From Gemmatimonadetes bacterium SCN 70-22 (GTDB lineage: Bacteria > Gemmatimonadota > Gemmatimonadetes > Gemmatimonadales > Gemmatimonadaceae), in assembly GCA_001724275.1 (NCBI GenBank), contig MEDZ01000009.1, positions 1 through 64,000 on the forward strand: 64,000 bases of DNA, in the 5' to 3' direction. The translations under genes and the position numbers were made by a program. Positions 60,719 through 64,000 of the stretch are shown piece by piece; the first letter of the stretch is position 1; each line of letters opens with the position of its first letter. Under the pieces are notes generated by a model. It was given only the letters and a program-made list of their open reading frames with translations, was not told the DNA's origin and searched no databases.

Positions 60719-63700
60719 ATGTTCCTGTCCGACGTCTCCATCAAGCGTCCCGTCTTCGCCACCATGATGATGGTGGCGCTGATGGTGTTCGGGATCGTGG
60801 CGCTGAAGCGCCTCGCCGTGGACGAGTATCCCGACATCACCTACCCCGTCGTCATCGCCTCCACCAGCTATCCCGGGGCGAGCCCGGAGGTGATGGAACG
60901 CGACGTCTCGCGCCCCATCGAGGAGTCGCTCAACACCGTCAGCGGCATCCGCGAGATCACCTCCACCTCGTCGGAAGGGAACTCCAGCGTCCGCCTCATG
61001 CTGCAGCTCGGCATGGACCCGATCGAGGCGCAGCAGGAGGTGATCGCCAAGATCGCCCGCCTGCGTCGCACGCTGCCGCCGGACATCGACGATCCGATCG
61101 TCATGCGCTTCGACCCGAACGATCGTCCGATCATGTCGGTGGCGATGCAGAGCGACGAGCGTCCGATCCGCGAGCTGACGGACCTGGCGGAGCAGACCAT
61201 CAAGCCGCGCTTCGAGAGCGTCCCGGGCGTCGGCGGCGTCAACGTCAACGGCGGCGCGACGCGCCAGATCCGGGTGCAGCTCAACGCCGATGCGCTCGTC
61301 GCCTATGGCATCTCGCCGGCGCAGGTGTCGCAGGCGCTCTCGCGCGAGAACCAGGAGACCCCCGCCGGTCGGGTCTTCCGCGGCGAGACCGAGCGCCTGG
61401 TCCGCGTGACGGGCCGCATCCGCGATCCGATGGCCTTCAACGACGTGGTCGTCACCGTGCGCAACGGCACCCCGGTGCGGGTGCGCGACGTCGCAACCGT
61501 CGTCGACGGCTTCGCCGACCGCCGATCGGCCACGTTCATCTCCACGGCCGACGGCCAGAACGTCCCCGCCGTCTCGCTCGAGGTCCTCAAGATCACCGGC
61601 TCCAACACCGTCGCCGTCTCCGACGGGGTGAACAAGGTCATCCAGGAGATCCAGCGCAGCCTCCCGGCGGACATCAAGCTCACGCTGATCCGCGACGACT
61701 CCATCAAGATCCGCGAGTCCCTGGCCGACGTGGAACTGTCGATCATCCTCGGCGCCGTCCTCACGATCGCGATCATCTACCTCTTCCTGAATTCCTGGCG
61801 CTCGACCGTCATCACCGGCCTCACCCTCCCGGTGTCGATCATCTCGGCGTTCTTCGTGATGTGGCTCTTCAACTTCACGCTGAACACCATGACGCTCCTG
61901 GCGTTGTCGCTGGCGATCGGGCTCCTGATCGACGACGCCATCGTGGTGCGCGAGAACATCGTGCGCCACCTGGAGATGGGGAAGGATCACTATCGCGCCG
62001 CCAAGGAAGGGACCGACGAGATCGGGCTGGCGGTGCTCTCCACCACCCTGGCGGTCGTGGCGGTCTTCGTCCCCGTCGCCTTCATGGGCGGGCAGATCGG
62101 GAAGATCTTCTTCCAGTTCGGCGTGACGGTGGCGTTCGCGGTGCTCGTCTCGCTGTTCGTCTCGTTCACCCTCGACCCGATGCTGTCGAGCATTTGGCCA
62201 GACCCCGAGGTGGAGCACGGCGGGCACGACGCGACGCGCCGGAAGACGAAGAACCCCATCCGGAAGCTCGCCTTCGCGTTCGACGCCTGGTTCGAGCGCA
62301 TGTCGGAGCGGTACCGCAGCGCGCTGGGATGGGCGCTCGACCGTCCGTGGACGATGGTGGGGCTTGCCGCGGCATCGATCGTTGCGGCCTTCCTCCTCTT
62401 CCCCGTCCTCGGCTTCACCTGGCTTCCGGAGTATGACGCCGGCGAGTTCAACGTCTCCTTCCGCACCCCGCCCGGGTCGCGGCTCGAGTACACCGTCGGC
62501 AAGGGGAACGAGATCGCCGCGTTCCTCCGCCAGCAGCCCGAGGTGAACTTCACCTCGCTGTCGGTCGGCGGCGGCGGTGGGATGTCGCGCGGGACCAACG
62601 GCGGGCAGATCTTCGTTCGCCTCAAGCCCAGGCACGAACGAGACAAGTCGATGTTCGAGGTCCAGGGCGAACTGCGGAAGAAGCTGGCCGGGATCCCGGG
62701 GGTGCGCCCGTCCATCACCGGATCGTCGTCGATCTTCGGCGGCTATCGGCAGCCGATCCAGATCTACGTGCAGGGCCCCGAACCCACACGCCTCAAGCTC
62801 GCCGCCGAGCAGGTGCTGCAGACCGTTCGCAGCGTTCCGGGGGTGGCCGAGCCGCAGTCGAGCGACGAGGGGGAGATCCCCCAGCTCGACGTGCGCGTCG
62901 ACCGGCAGCAGGCGTGGGCCGCCGGGCTCGCCATGCAGACGATCGGCGGGACGTTGCAGCCGCTGTTCCAGGGGCAGCGCGCCACCCGCTGGGAGGATCC
63001 CAACGGCTATTCCCACGACGTCATGGTCGTGTACCCGGACTCCTCGCGCGTCTCGCCCGAGGACGTGGCCCGGATCCCGCTGCTGAGCACCAACATCGAC
63101 ACGCGCAACGGACAGCCGATCACCATTCCGCTGTCGCAAGTGGCGGAGATCCGCCCGGGGGTCGGGCCGCAACAGATCGAGCGCGGCTACCTCGAGCGGC
63201 GCGTCACGATCTCGGCCGGCGTCCTCCCGGGGTACAGCATGGGGACCGTCGCCGACCAGGCGCGCGAGGCGCTGAACTCGATCGGCCTGCCGACCGGGTA
63301 TCGCACGATCTTCGGCGGCGACGTCCAGAACCTGAACGAGACCAAGGGCTACGTCCTCGAGGCGCTCCTCCTGGCCGTGGTCTTCATCTACCTCATCATC
63401 GCCTCGATCTTCGGTTCCTTCATCCAGCCGCTTTCCATCATGCTGGCCCTCCCGCTCTCCTTCCTGGGGGTGGCGCTCGGCCTCCTCGTCACCGGGGGGT
63501 CGCTGAACGTGATGTCGATGATCGGGATCATCATGCTGATGGGACTCGTGACGAAGAACGGAATCCTCCTCATCGACTTCGTGAACAAGGAGCGCGAGGC
63601 GGGGCGCGATCGCCGCACGGCCATCCTCAACTCCGCCCGCATCCGCGTCCGCCCCATCATCATGACCACGGCGGCGATGATCTTCGGCATGCTCCCGCTG

Positions 63701-63904
63701 GCGCTGGCCCTGGGCGAGGGGGCCGAGCAGCGCGCCCCCATGGCGCACGCCGTCATTGGCGGGCTGATCACCTCCACCGTGCTGACGCTATTCGTCGTGC
63801 CGGTGGTCTACACCCTGCTCGACGACCTCACGGCGAAGGTCCTGGGACGCAAGAGTTCAACGCTTTCGATACCGTTAGGCGTACACACAGAGGCAGGCGA
63901 CTGA
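60719..63904 (+). CDS. RND efflux permease (HAE1/AcrB-type)
   Basis: A 1061-residue inner-membrane proton-driven pump, complete. The N-terminus FLSDVSIKRPVFATMMM and the two six-helix bundles with large periplasmic loops are typical. The HAE1 signature is LAIGLLIDDAIVVRENIVRH (~399-418) with the proton-relay Asp pair. The second half repeats with GLVTKNGILLIDFVNKERE (~941) near the end. Substrates (drugs, lipids, metabolites) cannot be told from sequence; the hydrophobic HAE family is more likely than the metal-pumping CzcA family. A GTTAGGC word lies at 63874-63880, just before the stop. The last 96 bp of the window hold nothing recognisable. Confidence 0.94.
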   Translation: MFLSDVSIKRPVFATMMMVALMVFGIVALKRLAVDEYPDITYPVVIASTSYPGASPEVMERDVSRPIEESLNTVSGIREITSTSSEGNSSVRLMLQLGMDPIEAQQEVIAKIARLRRTLPPDIDDPIVMRFDPNDRPIMSVAMQSDERPIRELTDLAEQTIKPRFESVPGVGGVNVNGGATRQIRVQLNADALVAYGISPAQVSQALSRENQETPAGRVFRGETERLVRVTGRIRDPMAFNDVVVTVRNGTPVRVRDVATVVDGFADRRSATFISTADGQNVPAVSLEVLKITGSNTVAVSDGVNKVIQEIQRSLPADIKLTLIRDDSIKIRESLADVELSIILGAVLTIAIIYLFLNSWRSTVITGLTLPVSIISAFFVMWLFNFTLNTMTLLALSLAIGLLIDDAIVVRENIVRHLEMGKDHYRAAKEGTDEIGLAVLSTTLAVVAVFVPVAFMGGQIGKIFFQFGVTVAFAVLVSLFVSFTLDPMLSSIWPDPEVEHGGHDATRRKTKNPIRKLAFAFDAWFERMSERYRSALGWALDRPWTMVGLAAASIVAAFLLFPVLGFTWLPEYDAGEFNVSFRTPPGSRLEYTVGKGNEIAAFLRQQPEVNFTSLSVGGGGGMSRGTNGGQIFVRLKPRHERDKSMFEVQGELRKKLAGIPGVRPSITGSSSIFGGYRQPIQIYVQGPEPTRLKLAAEQVLQTVRSVPGVAEPQSSDEGEIPQLDVRVDRQQAWAAGLAMQTIGGTLQPLFQGQRATRWEDPNGYSHDVMVVYPDSSRVSPEDVARIPLLSTNIDTRNGQPITIPLSQVAEIRPGVGPQQIERGYLERRVTISAGVLPGYSMGTVADQAREALNSIGLPTGYRTIFGGDVQNLNETKGYVLEALLLAVVFIYLIIASIFGSFIQPLSIMLALPLSFLGVALGLLVTGGSLNVMSMIGIIMLMGLVTKNGILLIDFVNKEREAGRDRRTAILNSARIRVRPIIMTTAAMIFGMLPLALALGEGAEQRAPMAHAVIGGLITSTVLTLFVVPVVYTLLDDLTAKVLGRKSSTLSIPLGVHTEAGD

Positions 63905-64000
63905 GGCGAAACCCGAGGGAACACCATCCCGCACGCGGGTATACACGCAGCAGCCAATCGATGTGTGGTTGGGAAGGGCTGGGGGTTTACAGACGGGGCG

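Noticed and set aside
59474-63748. 1424-codon open frame antisense to the adaptor and RND pump
   Set aside because: Same reason: a compositional shadow of strongly supported genes, with no recognisable domain and no independent start signal.
1-64000. CRISPR arrays, tRNA or rRNA genes, insertion sequences or prophage
   Set aside because: No regularly spaced direct repeats, no recognisable tRNA cloverleaf or rRNA core sequence, and no transposase or phage protein among the convincing open frames. Base composition and gene packing look uniform.
63905-64000. Start of another gene after the RND pump
   Set aside because: The 96 bp contain no ribosome binding site with a start codon opening a convincing frame before the window ends.

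Overview
The window is a GC-rich stretch of chromosome from a Gram-negative bacterium. Outer-membrane barrels, a TolC/RND efflux tripartite set, lipoprotein signals and many twin-arginine (Tat) exported enzymes support the Gram-negative reading. The gene repertoire (DUF885 and DPP-IV type exported peptidases, GH109, reaction-centre-like cytochrome c, GMC dehydrogenases with Tat small subunits, cbb3 oxidase) resembles Gemmatimonadota. That assignment is an inference from style: there is no rRNA or other phylogenetic marker. I see no tRNA, rRNA, CRISPR array, insertion sequence or phage gene. Genes are densely packed, many with 4-bp ATGA or GTGA overlaps, so the operons are easy to read.

Layout. 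1-1242: an M14 zinc carboxypeptidase cut by the left edge. 1382-3982 (minus): acyl-CoA dehydrogenase, CitE-type lyase and MaoC hydratase in one operon. 4183-5754: exported serine hydrolase. 6070-11587: four coupled genes for a degenerate multi-domain signalling protein, a membrane-anchored HEAT-repeat protein, a GT2 polysaccharide synthase and a YaiO-like outer-membrane barrel, probably an exopolysaccharide system. 11709-16333: DPP-IV peptidase, lipoprotein peroxiredoxin, exported amidohydrolase.

16576-24634 is the most interesting block: eleven tightly coupled genes joining a cbb3-type oxidase (CcoN; CcoO fused to an extra cytochrome c domain) to an Ig-like membrane protein, a SufR-like Fe-S regulator, an Mrp-type Fe-S carrier ATPase, a 12-helix heme-copper-oxidase/NnrS-like protein, a MIP18-family protein, four DUF2249 domains in three proteins and a TIM-barrel-like protein. 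A perfect 26-bp palindrome lies just upstream. I read it as a redox/NO-responsive respiratory and Fe-S module whose chemistry is not described.

24828-26236: a BNR beta-propeller gene coupled to a ubiquitin-like MoaD/ThiS gene ending in Gly-Gly. 26370-33806: two GMC dehydrogenase modules with Tat small subunits, flanking an M48 protease and a membrane sulfatase-fold enzyme. 34143-37545: CBS protein, archease, RNA ligase RtcB and a 5'-3' exonuclease. 37656-42594: M20 hydrolase, truncated globin, outer-membrane barrel, and a coupled ATP-grasp ligase/zinc metallopeptidase pair of unknown role. 42862-47461: acyl-CoA synthetase, DUF885 lipoprotein, diheme cytochrome. 47520-57851: two Tat TIM-barrel isomerases, GH109, galactokinase-like kinase, sugar-phosphate nucleotidylyltransferase, diheme cytochrome, SSS symporter and GH20 hexosaminidase, plausibly an amino-sugar salvage locus. 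58002-63904: TolC-like protein, membrane fusion lipoprotein and RND pump.

Across the window the heptamer GTTAGGC/GCCTAAC recurs 13 times. It accounts for 8 of the 11 TTA leucine codons in called genes, a dispersed word that the annotation does not explain.
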